Below are positions 1-8,760 of a stretch of DNA of 64,000 nucleotides, piece by piece. The notes under the pieces are model-generated. The model searched no databases, was not told the DNA's origin, and saw only the letters and a list, made by a program, of their open reading frames with translations. The stretch is from Gemmatimonadota bacterium (GTDB lineage Bacteria > Gemmatimonadota > Gemmatimonadetes > Gemmatimonadales > Gemmatimonadaceae). Where the stretch lies: NCBI GenBank assembly GCA_016714015.1, contig JADJNZ010000001.1:62001-126000 (forward strand), read 5' to 3'. Position 1 is the stretch's first letter. Each line of letters starts with the position of its first letter. A program made the position numbers and the translations under genes.

Positions 1-311
1 AGCCAGGCCTCGCCACGGAGCGCCACCGCGAGCTCGTCGCGATTCGCCTGCGGGATCGTCTGCCGCGCGAGCAGCGCGAGATAGCCCACCGCCGTCCCGC
101 CGGGCATCGCGCGCAGCGCCGCCACCACCGGGTCCGCGTGCGCGCCCGCCACGAGCCAGGCGCGGAGCGGCGCCGCGAGCTCGCCCTTCCCCACCTCGAA
201 TGCCGCCCGCTGCCGCCGATCGTAGGCGCGACGCACGATCAGGAAGGCGAGCAACAGCGCGAGGAAGATCACCTGCAGCAGCGCCACCGTGCCCGCGATC
301 AGGACCGCCAT
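1..311 (-). CDS. N-terminal part of a membrane-anchored protein, possibly HEAT-like (partial)
   Basis: This gene runs off the left edge, so only the first 103 codons are visible. The ATG at 311 shares one base with the stop of the upstream Hpt/receiver gene (TGATG), so the two are probably translationally coupled. Residues 3-27 form one hydrophobic helix followed by basic residues (RRAYDRR), so the rest should be cytoplasmic. The region after it is rich in Ala and Leu helices and resembles the start of HEAT-type helical repeats, but too little is visible to be sure. Its partners (a receiver protein on the same strand and a divergent glycoside-hydrolase/YaiO operon) suggest a role in a signalling or polysaccharide locus. 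Confidence 0.6.
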   Translation of the reverse strand, partial: MAVLIAGTVALLQVIFLALLLAFLIVRRAYDRRQRAAFEVGKGELAAPLRAWLVAGAHADPVVAALRAMPGGTAVGYLALLARQTIPQANRDELAVALRGEAW

Positions 312-2215
312 CAGTCCGGCCCGTCCTGGTCGCGCCAGACGGCGATCTTCGCCATCAGCACGCGCAGGCTCACGGGCTTCACGATGTAGTCGAGTGCGCC
401 GGCGCGCAGCGCGCGCAACTGGTCGCCCTCCGACGCGTGCACGGAGATGAACACCACCCGGAAGTCGCGCGGCCGGTCGATGCGCAGACGCTCGAAGAGG
501 GAGAAGCCGTCGAGCCCAGGCAGGTCGATGTCCATCAGCACCACCGGCCGTCGCTCATGCACCTTGAGCGCGAGCAGACCCGCCAGCGCCTCCGGTCCCT
601 TGCGGTAGATCTGGTGCGTGAGCCCGCGGCTCGCCAGCGCGTAGCCGAGCAGGTCGGCGAGCGCGGGATCGTCCTCGACCACCACCACGTCGGGCGCGAT
701 CCCCGAGTCGGCAGTGTCCCAGCGGTGCAGGCGCTCCCCCGAGTCGCGCGCCAGCTGCCACGCTTCTTCCGCGAGGTGCACGAGGGTGCGCGCGCTCCGC
801 TCGGCCTCGGCCGTCTGCTCCACGACGCCCGCGCACCACGCGACCGTCTCGCCCTCCGCCGCCTCGGCGAACCCTTCGAGCCTCGCCATCGCCGCTTCGG
901 CGCCCATCGGCAGGAGCGCGGCGAGCGCCGTCTCGTCGATGAAGCCGCAGCGCACCCCGTCGACGGCGAGCGCACCGGCGACCAGCGTCGCCTCGCGGTG
1001 CCAGAGCGCGGACCCGCGCATCCCGCCCGGCGCCTGCCGCGGGCGGAGCACGGCGAGCGAGATGGCGCGTCCCTCCTGCGAGGCGAGCGTGATTGCCTCG
1101 TCGAACACGCGGACGGTCCGCTCCGGCAGCCAGAGCGAGGTCGCCGGATGGATGCCGCGCGCGATCTGGCGCTGGCGCCGCACCTCGAGCAACCGGGCGA
1201 TGCGGCGCGAGAGCTCGACCGCGACGACCGGCTTGTTCTGGAAATCGTCCGCGCCGGCCGCGAAGGCCGCCGCACGCAACGCCGAATCGGTAGACGCCGA
1301 CAGGATGAGGATCGGCAGGTCGGCGAACCGCCGATCCGCGCGCACGGCCCTCGCCGCGGCGATCCCGTCCACGCCCGACATGCTCGCATCGAGAAGCAGC
1401 ATCGCGGGCGGATCGGCGACGAGCTGCGCGAGCAGATCGGCGGCCGACGTCGCAGTGCGGACGAACATCCCCTCCGACTCCCCGACGCGCCGCAGCAGCT
1501 CGAGCATCGCCGCATCATCGTCCACCACGTACAGGCTCGCGCCCGCCAGGCCGGTCTGCGCCGCGAGCGACTCGGCGATGCGCATCACCTCGCTCGCTTC
1601 CGCCCCGGGATCGAGGATGCGCACCCGCCCGCCGGCGGAGGGCGCCTCCATGTGCCCGAGCATCACCACCGGCACGCCTTCCGGCAGCGTCGGCAGGTCG
1701 CGTCCCGCGCAGATGACGACCTCGGGGAGATACTGATCGAGGATCGTTTCGATGTTCCCCGAGGTCGCGCGCTCCACGGCGTGCCCGCGATGCACCGCTT
1801 CGGCGACGAGTGGCGCCGCGAGCTCGTCGTCCACGTCCACGAGCAGCACACGATGCGTGAACGACCCTTCGGCACTCTCGCTCGGCCCCTGGAACGCCAC
1901 CGCGAGCGACCGCGAGAACTGCCGTACGATCGCCGCCCGGCGGTCGCGGTCGCGCGACGGGTCCGCCTGCCAGCGACTCGCGACCAGCTCGAGCGCCGCG
2001 GCCAGACGACTCACCTCGTGGAAGCCATAGCTGCCGGCCGTCCCGTGGATGCGATGCAGTTCCCGTCGCAGCGCATCGACCACTTCCGGTGCCGTCGGCA
2101 TGCGCTGGAGCTGGTCGGCCAACGCCGAGAACGCCTGCACCGTGTTGCCCGCGGTGGCAGCGAACTTCTCGCGCAGCTTCGCGATGGCTTCGTTGAACTG
2201 CGCGGGCGACGTCAC
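311..2215 (-). CDS. Hpt domain plus three receiver domains signalling protein
   Basis: A 634-residue cytoplasmic phosphorelay protein. An N-terminal Hpt domain (about 1-105) carries the candidate phosphorylated His57 in RIHGTAGS. A degenerate receiver follows (about 121-220) without a clear phospho-acceptor. Receiver 2 (about 227-345) has the acidic cluster D232-D234, acceptor D276 and K328. Residues about 365-490 look like a GGDEF-type fold that has lost its signature, so cyclase activity is unlikely. Receiver 3 (about 508-630) has E514/D515/D516, acceptor D562 in VLMDIDLPG and K613. The start is GTG at 2215 with no clear Shine-Dalgarno. It is coupled to the downstream membrane protein and divergent from another receiver gene. 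The presence of both Hpt and receivers suggests a phosphorelay hub. Confidence 0.85.
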   Translation of the reverse strand: MTSPAQFNEAIAKLREKFAATAGNTVQAFSALADQLQRMPTAPEVVDALRRELHRIHGTAGSYGFHEVSRLAAALELVASRWQADPSRDRDRRAAIVRQFSRSLAVAFQGPSESAEGSFTHRVLLVDVDDELAAPLVAEAVHRGHAVERATSGNIETILDQYLPEVVICAGRDLPTLPEGVPVVMLGHMEAPSAGGRVRILDPGAEASEVMRIAESLAAQTGLAGASLYVVDDDAAMLELLRRVGESEGMFVRTATSAADLLAQLVADPPAMLLLDASMSGVDGIAAARAVRADRRFADLPILILSASTDSALRAAAFAAGADDFQNKPVVAVELSRRIARLLEVRRQRQIARGIHPATSLWLPERTVRVFDEAITLASQEGRAISLAVLRPRQAPGGMRGSALWHREATLVAGALAVDGVRCGFIDETALAALLPMGAEAAMARLEGFAEAAEGETVAWCAGVVEQTAEAERSARTLVHLAEEAWQLARDSGERLHRWDTADSGIAPDVVVVEDDPALADLLGYALASRGLTHQIYRKGPEALAGLLALKVHERRPVVLMDIDLPGLDGFSLFERLRIDRPRDFRVVFISVHASEGDQLRALRAGALDYIVKPVSLRVLMAKIAVWRDQDGPD

Positions 2216-2290
2216 GTCGAGCGGATCGGGCGGAAGGAAGGCCGGACCGGCAGGGGCTCTGCGGGCGGACCGTAAGATCGCCCGATATGT

Positions 2291-2325
2291 GCCTCTGGAA
2301 CAGAGGCGACTTGGTCAGTGACCAA
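2291..2325. promoter_or_regulatory. Two adjacent perfect inverted repeats in a divergent promoter region
   Basis: GCCTCTG-gaa-CAGAGGC (2291-2307) is followed three bases later by TTGGTCA-g-TGACCAA (2311-2325). Both are perfect 7-bp inverted repeats. They lie in the 165-bp space between the Hpt/receiver gene and the receiver gene that starts at 2381, a normal location for operators. The binding protein is unknown. Confidence 0.5.
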
Positions 2326-2380
2326 CAAAGTGACACTTTTCATTGCCGCCGTCGGCCTGACCCGGCACATTCAACATACC

Positions 2381-2746
2381 ATGCGAGTCCTCTGCGCCGA
2401 TGACGAGGCGGACATCCGGACGATCCTCGAGTTGGCGCTGAGTCTCGAGCCGAGCATTGACGCGGAGTTCTTCGCGTCAGGCGGAGCCTTGCTCGACCGC
2501 GCGAGGCAGGGCGGCGCGGATGCCGTCCTGCTCGACGCGATGATGCCCGGGATGGACGGGTACGAGACCTGCCGACGACTGAAGGCGGATCCGGCGACGG
2601 CGCATCTCCCGGTCGTCTTCCTCACGGCGCGCGCGACGAGCGCTGCGCGCGAGGTGGAGGTTCCGGCCGGGGCCGTTGCCTGCCTCACCAAGCCGTTCGA
2701 TCCGCTGACGATCGCTGCGGACCTGCTGGCGGCGCTCCCGCGATGA
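2381..2746 (+). CDS. Single-domain response regulator (receiver)
   Basis: A 121-residue stand-alone CheY-like receiver. The acidic pocket D7/D8, acceptor D52 in VLLDAMMPG, T82 in FLTA and K104 in LTKPFDP are all present, so it should be phosphorylatable. There is no output domain. I chose the ATG at 2381 because an upstream in-frame GTG at 2318 lies inside the palindromic element and would add 21 residues with no homology to receivers. The stop overlaps the ATG of the next gene (ATGA), making it the first gene of a three-gene operon. It may take phosphate from the Hpt domain of the divergent protein. Confidence 0.88.
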   Translation: MRVLCADDEADIRTILELALSLEPSIDAEFFASGGALLDRARQGGADAVLLDAMMPGMDGYETCRRLKADPATAHLPVVFLTARATSAAREVEVPAGAVACLTKPFDPLTIAADLLAALPR

Positions 2747-5442
2747 GCCGCAGGCCCGCGCGCGCCGCGGCGACTTGCCTCGCCGCGGCGTTGATGCTCA
2801 CGCTCGGGACACCCGTCCATGTCGACGCGCAGCGCCCGTTGCCCGTCGTCACCTGTCCAGCCGGCACCGACGTGATCGTCGCCGCCGGCTGGAGGGCGTA
2901 TCGCGCCGATTCGATCGCGGTCGCCGCGCGCCGCTTCGCCGACGCCCTCGCGCGGTGCCCCGAGGACCACGACGCCACGCTTGGGCGCGCATACGTCCTG
3001 CTGCGCGACGGCGACGTCGAGGCCGCGGATGCCCTCTTCCACACGCTCGCGCGCCGCACTCCCGCCTCGGCCGATGCCTGGGAAGGCGTGGCGACCACGT
3101 CCACGCGGCGTGGCCGACCCGACGAGGCGATCTCCGCCTGGCGGCGCGTCCTCGCGCTCGCGCCGGCGCACCGCGAGGCCAGGGCGCAGCTCGACCGGCT
3201 CGCGCCCGGCTGGTCGCGCGTGACGTCACCCCTCGTGAAGCGCCGCGCCGCGACGCTCGACCTCACGCTCCGGGTCCGAGGGGAGGGTTTCGAGCTCCGG
3301 CGCGACGGCGCCTGGACGCCCTTCTACATGCAGGGCGTCAACCTCGGACTCGCGATGCCCGGCAAGTGGCCCAGCGAGTTCCCGGCGGACTCGGCCCTCT
3401 ACGCCAAGTGGCTCGGCATGATCGGCGAGATGCACGCGAACACCCTGCGCGCGTACACGATCCTCCCGCCGGAGTTCTATCGCGCGCTCCGCGGCCACAA
3501 CCTCACGCACCCGCGCGCGCCGCTCTACCTCGTGCATGGGGTCTGGACCGAACTCCCGCCGCGCGACGACTTCAACGACCGCGGCTTCAACGCGGGATTC
3601 GCGGAGGAGATCCGCCGCGTCGTCGATCTCCTGCACGGCGCGGCCGAGTTCCCGGTGCGGCCCGGCCACTCGGGCGGCCGCTACGACGCGGACGTCTCGC
3701 CGTGGACGATCGGCTACATCCTCGGCCGCGAGTGGGAACCGTACTCGGTGGTCGGGTTCAACGCGGACTCCGCCGCGGCACGGTCGCACGCCGGCACGCA
3801 TCTCGTGCTCGCCAACGGCACGCCGACCGACGCGTGGATGGTGCGGCAGTGCGACTACCTCCTCAGCTACGAGGAGGAGACGTACAACGCGCAGCGCCCC
3901 ATCGCCTACTCCAACTGGCCGACGACCGACCCGATCGTGCATCGCTCGGAGACGTCGTACGCGCAGCAGATGCGGTTCCGCGGCATCGAGTGGACCTACG
4001 ACCCGCGCCACGGACCGCTCCACGAGGAGGAGGGGGTCGCGCTGGATCCGTCGCTCGTGCGCACGACCGCACGCAACGTCGCGGGCTGGTTCGCCAGCTA
4101 TCACGTCTACCCGTACTATCCCGACTTCCTGATCCTCGACCGCGGCTACAACCTCGCCTCGTCGAGCCTCGGCCGGTCCAACTACTTCGGCTACCTGCAG
4201 GACCTCCGCCGCGTGCATCGCGGCATCCCGCTCGTGATCTCCGAGTTCGGCGTGCCGTCGAGCCGCGGCGACGGCCATCAGCAGCCGCAGGGCTGGGACC
4301 ACGGCGGGCTGGACGAGACGCAACAGGCGGCCGCGTACGTGCGGCTCGCCCGCGAGATCCGCGAGGCCGGTGCCGCCGGCGCCATCGCCTTCGCCTGGCT
4401 CGACGAGTGGTTCAAGAAGAACTGGATCGTCGTCGACTTCGAGCTGCCGATGGAGCGCGAGCGGCTGTGGCACAACATGATGGACCCCGAGGAGCACTAC
4501 GGGCTGCTCGCGATGCGGCCCGGTACGGCGGACCGCGTCCCGGAACTCGGCGGCGACGCGGTGCGCTGGCGCGCGTTCGCGGCGGTGCAGGCGGGGGCGT
4601 TCATCGACGGCGACAGCGCCGTGCTGCGCGCCGGACAGGATGAGGGTTTCGTCTACCTCGCGCTCGAGTCGCCCGCCTGGCGAGGGCGCCCGTTCCCATG
4701 GGGAGCGCAGCGACTGGAGCTCGCGATCGACACGCACGACCCGGCGCGCGGACAGCGCTTCCTTCCGGGCGGCCGCGTCCGCAGCGCGGTCGGCTTCGAG
4801 TTCGTCGTCGAGATCAACGGCCCCGCCGATGCGCAGCTGAAGGTGACCCCGGACTACCAGATCTATGCGTCGATCGAGCGCGCGCGCTCGGGACCGTTCT
4901 ACGGCGAGCCGTTCCGGCGCCCGGTCCTCTCCGTCGCACGCGAGGACGGGGCGCTGGATTCGCTGTGGTCGCTCACCAACCGGCCCCGCTTCATGGAGGA
5001 TGGCACCGAGGTGCCGGCGATGGGCCTGAACATCGGACGCCTGCGCCACGCGCGGGCCAGCGAACACTCCAACGCCGACTGGTGGTACGACGAGCGAGCG
5101 GGTATGCTGCAGCTTCGCCTGCCGTGGGCGATGCTGAACGTCACCGATCCGTCGTCCCGACGCGTGCTGACCGAGAGCGACCCCGAGCAGGCGCTCGGCC
5201 GCCGGCCCGGCGCGCCGCCGTCGATCTGGATCGGCAGCCCGACGGAGGGGTTCCGCTTCGGCGTCCTCGCGTACCGGCCCGGCCGAGGCGTGACGGGCGC
5301 GCTGCCGGCGCTCGATGACCGCGGCGAGTGGCCCCTCGCGCGGTTCCACACCTGGACCTGGCCGACGTGGGAGGAGCCGACGTGGCACGAGTACCTGAAG
5401 CCGTCGTATCGCGCGTTGCAACAGCTGTGGGGCGCGCCATGA
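2743..5442 (+). CDS. Secreted TPR plus glycoside-hydrolase-like protein
   Basis: An 899-residue exported protein. The signal peptide spans about 1-29 (cleavage near VDAQ). TPR-like helical repeats cover about 40-155. A TIM-barrel glycoside-hydrolase-like domain covers about 175-590 and a beta-sandwich-rich tail follows. Two acidic sites look catalytic: GREWEP (E330/E332) as acid/base and VISEFG (E501) as nucleophile, the layout seen in clan A hydrolases such as GH2/GH5. The gene overlaps its neighbours by ATGA on both sides. TPR proteins and glycoside hydrolases are usual parts of periplasmic exopolysaccharide export machines. Substrate and exact family are not deducible here. Confidence 0.75.
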   Translation: MSRRPARAAATCLAAALMLTLGTPVHVDAQRPLPVVTCPAGTDVIVAAGWRAYRADSIAVAARRFADALARCPEDHDATLGRAYVLLRDGDVEAADALFHTLARRTPASADAWEGVATTSTRRGRPDEAISAWRRVLALAPAHREARAQLDRLAPGWSRVTSPLVKRRAATLDLTLRVRGEGFELRRDGAWTPFYMQGVNLGLAMPGKWPSEFPADSALYAKWLGMIGEMHANTLRAYTILPPEFYRALRGHNLTHPRAPLYLVHGVWTELPPRDDFNDRGFNAGFAEEIRRVVDLLHGAAEFPVRPGHSGGRYDADVSPWTIGYILGREWEPYSVVGFNADSAAARSHAGTHLVLANGTPTDAWMVRQCDYLLSYEEETYNAQRPIAYSNWPTTDPIVHRSETSYAQQMRFRGIEWTYDPRHGPLHEEEGVALDPSLVRTTARNVAGWFASYHVYPYYPDFLILDRGYNLASSSLGRSNYFGYLQDLRRVHRGIPLVISEFGVPSSRGDGHQQPQGWDHGGLDETQQAAAYVRLAREIREAGAAGAIAFAWLDEWFKKNWIVVDFELPMERERLWHNMMDPEEHYGLLAMRPGTADRVPELGGDAVRWRAFAAVQAGAFIDGDSAVLRAGQDEGFVYLALESPAWRGRPFPWGAQRLELAIDTHDPARGQRFLPGGRVRSAVGFEFVVEINGPADAQLKVTPDYQIYASIERARSGPFYGEPFRRPVLSVAREDGALDSLWSLTNRPRFMEDGTEVPAMGLNIGRLRHARASEHSNADWWYDERAGMLQLRLPWAMLNVTDPSSRRVLTESDPEQALGRRPGAPPSIWIGSPTEGFRFGVLAYRPGRGVTGALPALDDRGEWPLARFHTWTWPTWEEPTWHEYLKPSYRALQQLWGAP

Positions 5443-7046
5443 CACCGCGGCTCCACCTCGCGCGCGCGGTCGGCGCCGTCGCCCTGCTCGGCACGCTGGC
5501 CGTGCCCACCGCCCGCGCCCAGGTCGCCGTGGGCGACTCGCTCTGGCGGCTCGGCCGCATCGATGAGGCCGCGAGCGCGTACCGCAAGGCCTTGGATGAG
5601 GATCGCCTCTCGGTGCGCGCCAACTTCCGCCTCGCGCAGACGCTGGCCTGGAGCAGCAACATCGACTCCGCCCTCGTGCTGCTGCGCGCGGCCCGCATCC
5701 GTGTGCCGAACGACCCCGACCTCCTCTACACCGAGGCGTTGTATCTCTCGTGGGGCAAGCGGTATCCCGAGGCGGTCATCCGCTACGACTCGGTGATCAC
5801 CGCACACCCCGGGGCAGACTTCGTGCACGTGCGCATCGCGCGCGCACGAACGCTCTCGTGGGCCGGACGACTCCCCGAGGCGGCGCGAGGCTATGCCGCC
5901 GTGCTCGCGCAGGACTCGACCGACCGCGACGCGCAGTTCGGGCTCGCGCAGGTCTCGGCGTGGAGCGGTGACCTCGATGCCGCGGCCCGGCGCTACGAGG
6001 CGCTGCTCGCCTCCGACCCCACCGAGGTGCGCTCCCTCATCGGGCTCGGGAACCTGCGGCTCTGGCAGCAGCGTCCCGGCGACGCGCGCCGCCTCTCGGA
6101 GCGCGCGTGGGCGCGCGACAGTGCCAATGCCGAGGTCCTCGAGTTGCGGAAGGCGGTGCGCACGGCGTACGGCGTGCGCACCGAGGTCTCGAGCGACTAC
6201 AGCGAGGACAGCGACCGGAACGTCAACCGGTGGCAGGCCCTGCGCGCGAACACCACCATCGGCAACGGCATCCGCGTCGGGGCAGCCGTCGCGCAACTCG
6301 CGGCGACCGATCCCTTCCGCGAGTCACGCCGCACGATGCTCGAGGGCTCGCTCGGCCTGCCGATCTGGACCGGCAGCGTCACCGCGGTGCTGGCCCTGCG
6401 ACAGATGGCCCCCGCCCCGCTGACCGTCGGCGGCCCCGCGTCGCCGGAGCGGAGCGTACTGAGCGGACGCGTGACCCTCACGCAGCGCGTACGGCCGGCG
6501 CTCTCGCTCTCCGCGACCTTGGCGCGCTGGCCCTTCGACGAGGTCGCATCGATCACGCCGCTCGCGCTCGACATCACCCAAGGGGAACTCGCGGCCGACT
6601 GGCGACTGAGCGCGACCACGAGCGTGGCGGGGACACTCGGACGGCTCGATTGGTCGGACGGGAATGCCAAGCGCACCTGGTCGGCGCGCGCGACGCGTCG
6701 TCTGCCGCGCAACGTGAGCGTGGGGGCGTTCGCAGCGGGCTTCGGATTCGACCGGCGCGCGCCGCGCTACTTCTCGCCGCCGCGGTTCGTCTCGGGTGAA
6801 CTGACCGGCGCCTGGGCGCACGAGAGCCCCACGTGGAGCATCGGCATGGGGGGTGGGTTCGGCGCGCAGCGCGTCGACACCCTCGCCGTGCAGGACCAGT
6901 GGCACCTCGATGCGCGCATCGCGCGGACCTGGGCCAGCACCTGGCAGGTGGAACTGCACGGCGGACGCAGCACGAGTGCGGCTGCGTCCGCCGTCGGGGC
7001 CTACGCCTACTCGACGCTCGGCGTCACCGTGCGTCGGACCTTCTGA
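5439..7046 (+). CDS. YaiO-like TPR and outer-membrane beta-barrel protein
   Basis: A 535-residue protein with a signal peptide (about 1-25, ending in ARAQ), TPR-type repeats from about 28-235 and a C-terminal region of alternating beta strands ending in Phe (VTVRRTF), the usual C-terminal signature of outer-membrane barrels. This TPR plus barrel plan matches the YaiO family. The ATG at 5439 overlaps the upstream stop (ATGA). An earlier in-frame start at 5328 would lie inside the upstream gene and delay the signal peptide, so it was rejected. It is probably the outer-membrane exit of the polysaccharide system encoded by this operon. The stop abuts the convergent DUF2911 gene with no spacer. 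Confidence 0.78.
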   Translation: MTPRLHLARAVGAVALLGTLAVPTARAQVAVGDSLWRLGRIDEAASAYRKALDEDRLSVRANFRLAQTLAWSSNIDSALVLLRAARIRVPNDPDLLYTEALYLSWGKRYPEAVIRYDSVITAHPGADFVHVRIARARTLSWAGRLPEAARGYAAVLAQDSTDRDAQFGLAQVSAWSGDLDAAARRYEALLASDPTEVRSLIGLGNLRLWQQRPGDARRLSERAWARDSANAEVLELRKAVRTAYGVRTEVSSDYSEDSDRNVNRWQALRANTTIGNGIRVGAAVAQLAATDPFRESRRTMLEGSLGLPIWTGSVTAVLALRQMAPAPLTVGGPASPERSVLSGRVTLTQRVRPALSLSATLARWPFDEVASITPLALDITQGELAADWRLSATTSVAGTLGRLDWSDGNAKRTWSARATRRLPRNVSVGAFAAGFGFDRRAPRYFSPPRFVSGELTGAWAHESPTWSIGMGGGFGAQRVDTLAVQDQWHLDARIARTWASTWQVELHGGRSTSAAASAVGAYAYSTLGVTVRRTF

Positions 7047-7607
7047 TCAGCGGACCGCCCACTCCGTCGAGAGATGGAGCTTGCCCCACGCGATCGTGAG
7101 GGTCCCCTTCGCCGGGCCGGTGGCCGGCGGCACGAACGCGATCTGCAGCGACTCCTGCGTGGCCGCGAGCGTGGTCGCGCTGAGCGGGACGCGCACGAGG
7201 TCCTTCGACGCGTCGTACTCGGTGCCCCACTGCCCCGTGTTGCGATTGATGATCAGCAGGTACTTCCCCGCCTCGCGGATGGTATAGAGCGAGTAGGCAC
7301 CGGCCGGCACCGCGGCGCCGCCGATCGTGAGGTCGACCTGCGTCGTCATGGTCGTCGACGAGTTCGCACCGGTGCGCCAGACGGTCGCATCCTTCATGAG
7401 CTCGGTCGGGACCTCGCGGCCGCGCGCGTGCGGCACGCCGTAGTCCACCACGACCGTCTTCGCGGCGGGCGCCGGCTGCCCCTGCACTCGCGGGGCGTTG
7501 AGCGTCAGCGTGGCCGTCGCGCGGGTGCTCGCGGCGGCCGTGAGGTTGGACTGGGCGGCAAGCGGGGCCGCGAGGAGCACGGCGGCAACGAAGGGAAGGA
7601 CTCGCAT
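7047..7607 (-). CDS. Secreted DUF2911 family protein
   Basis: A 186-residue protein with a cleavable signal peptide (about 1-18, PLAAQS). The body contains the DUF2911 pattern: VVVDYGVPHARGR near the start, then WRTGANSST, PAGAYSLYT and INRNTGQWGTEY. The family is common in Bacteroidota and Gemmatimonadota and has no proven function. The ATG at 7607 was chosen because the signal peptide begins there. It is divergent from the CarH-like gene and its stop directly abuts the stop of the YaiO-like gene. Confidence 0.88.
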   Translation of the reverse strand: MRVLPFVAAVLLAAPLAAQSNLTAAASTRATATLTLNAPRVQGQPAPAAKTVVVDYGVPHARGREVPTELMKDATVWRTGANSSTTMTTQVDLTIGGAAVPAGAYSLYTIREAGKYLLIINRNTGQWGTEYDASKDLVRVPLSATTLAATQESLQIAFVPPATGPAKGTLTIAWGKLHLSTEWAVR

Positions 7608-7743
7608 CGGTCTCGATTGGATGAGGGTGAACGCCAGCCGAGCCTCTCGGCTCGGCGACGGGGCAAGATACGTGAGCGCACCGCGCGGAAGCTTGGGGCG
7701 CACCGATCCGGGGTTCAACGGTCCTACCCCAGACTTGTTCCGT

Positions 7744-7801
7744 AGATATCTCGTCCAGCTAATATCTTGACAAGACCATTCGGTGTTCAGATATTCAAGT
7801 C
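7744..7801 (+). promoter_or_regulatory. Promoter and candidate operators of the CarH-like gene
   Basis: TTGACA (7767-7772) and GATATT (7790-7795) are 17 bp apart and form a sigma70-type promoter whose start site would fall on or next to the ATG at 7802, suggesting a leaderless mRNA. Three related AT-rich boxes surround it: AGATATCT (7744-7751), AATATCT (7761-7767) and AGATATT (7789-7795). The last two are exact inverted copies and overlap the -35 and -10 elements, the expected position for autorepression. Confidence 0.6.
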
Positions 7802-8743
7802 ATGACAGACTCCAACGCTTCCCCGATGCTCCATCCGATGCGTGTCGTAGCGCAGCGCACCGGGCTCACGCCGGATCTCCTCCGGGCGTGGGAGAAGCGC
7901 TACGGTGCCGTGTCACCCGTGCGCTCCGCCGGCGGACAACGCCACTACACCGATGCGGATGTCGAGCGCCTGGCGCTGCTCGTGCGCGCCACGCGAGGTG
8001 GACGCCTGATCGGACAGGTCGCCGCGTTGCCGAACGCCGAGCTCGCGAAGGTCATCGAGGCGGACGAGCGGGCGGCCGCCCTCAATCGCGCCCCCTCGTC
8101 CGATGGTCCCGCGCCGGAGGTCTTCCTGTCGAGCGCACTCATGGCCGTGGAGGCCTTCGACGGCTACGCGCTCGAGCAGACGCTCCGCACCGCGGCCCTG
8201 CGTCTCCCCGCCGACGACGTCCTCGACCAGGTGATCGGTCCGCTCCTCTTCACGATCGGCTCGCTCTGGCACCAGGGGCAGCTCCAGCCGGCCAACGAGC
8301 ATCTGGCGACCACCACCATCCGCCGCGTCCTGACGTGGATGGGCGAGGTCACCGCCCCGGTGGCCGGCGCGCCCGTCGTCATCGTCGGCACGCCAGCGCA
8401 CCACGTGCACGAGCTCGGCGCGATGCTCGCCGCGACGACGGCGAGCGGCAACGGCTGGCGCGTCGTCTATCTGGGCGCCAACCTGCCCGCCGAGGAGCTC
8501 GCGCGCGCGGTGCGACAGGTCAAGGCGGACGCCATCGCGCTCTCCATCGTCTATCCGGCCGGCGATCCCCAGGTGGCGGAGGAGCTCCGTCGTCTCCGCA
8601 CGGCGCTCGGCCCCCAGATCGGGATCGTCGTCGGCGGCAGCGGCGCCGGGTCCTACGGAGAGGTGCTGCGCGAGATCGGTGCGGATCAGCTCACGTCGCT
8701 GACCGCGCTGCGCGGCTGGCTCCGCCGCCGCGCGCGCGGCTGA
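7802..8743 (+). CDS. MerR-type regulator with B12-binding domain (CarH/LitR-like photoreceptor)
   Basis: A 313-residue regulator. The N-terminal MerR helix-turn-helix spans about 8-75 (LLRAWEKRYG, GGQRHYT). A four-helix cap (about 105-180) carries W156 and E166-H167, with the same Trp-to-Glu-His spacing as the light-sensing cap of CarH. The Rossmann B12-binding domain (about 188-310) has H203 in HVHELG, the expected lower axial ligand of cobalamin, although the acidic residue two before it is replaced by His. The closest known relatives bind adenosylcobalamin, repress as tetramers in the dark and release DNA in light. The light response is inferred from family knowledge. No carotenoid genes are next to it. 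Confidence 0.87.
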   Translation: MTDSNASPMLHPMRVVAQRTGLTPDLLRAWEKRYGAVSPVRSAGGQRHYTDADVERLALLVRATRGGRLIGQVAALPNAELAKVIEADERAAALNRAPSSDGPAPEVFLSSALMAVEAFDGYALEQTLRTAALRLPADDVLDQVIGPLLFTIGSLWHQGQLQPANEHLATTTIRRVLTWMGEVTAPVAGAPVVIVGTPAHHVHELGAMLAATTASGNGWRVVYLGANLPAEELARAVRQVKADAIALSIVYPAGDPQVAEELRRLRTALGPQIGIVVGGSGAGSYGEVLREIGADQLTSLTALRGWLRRRARG

Positions 8744-8760
8744 AGATCAGGCGCGGCGCG

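Noticed and set aside
200..2275. A 691-codon plus-strand frame opposite the Hpt/receiver gene
   Set aside because: The opposite strand codes for well-formed Hpt and receiver domains; this frame shows only biased composition.
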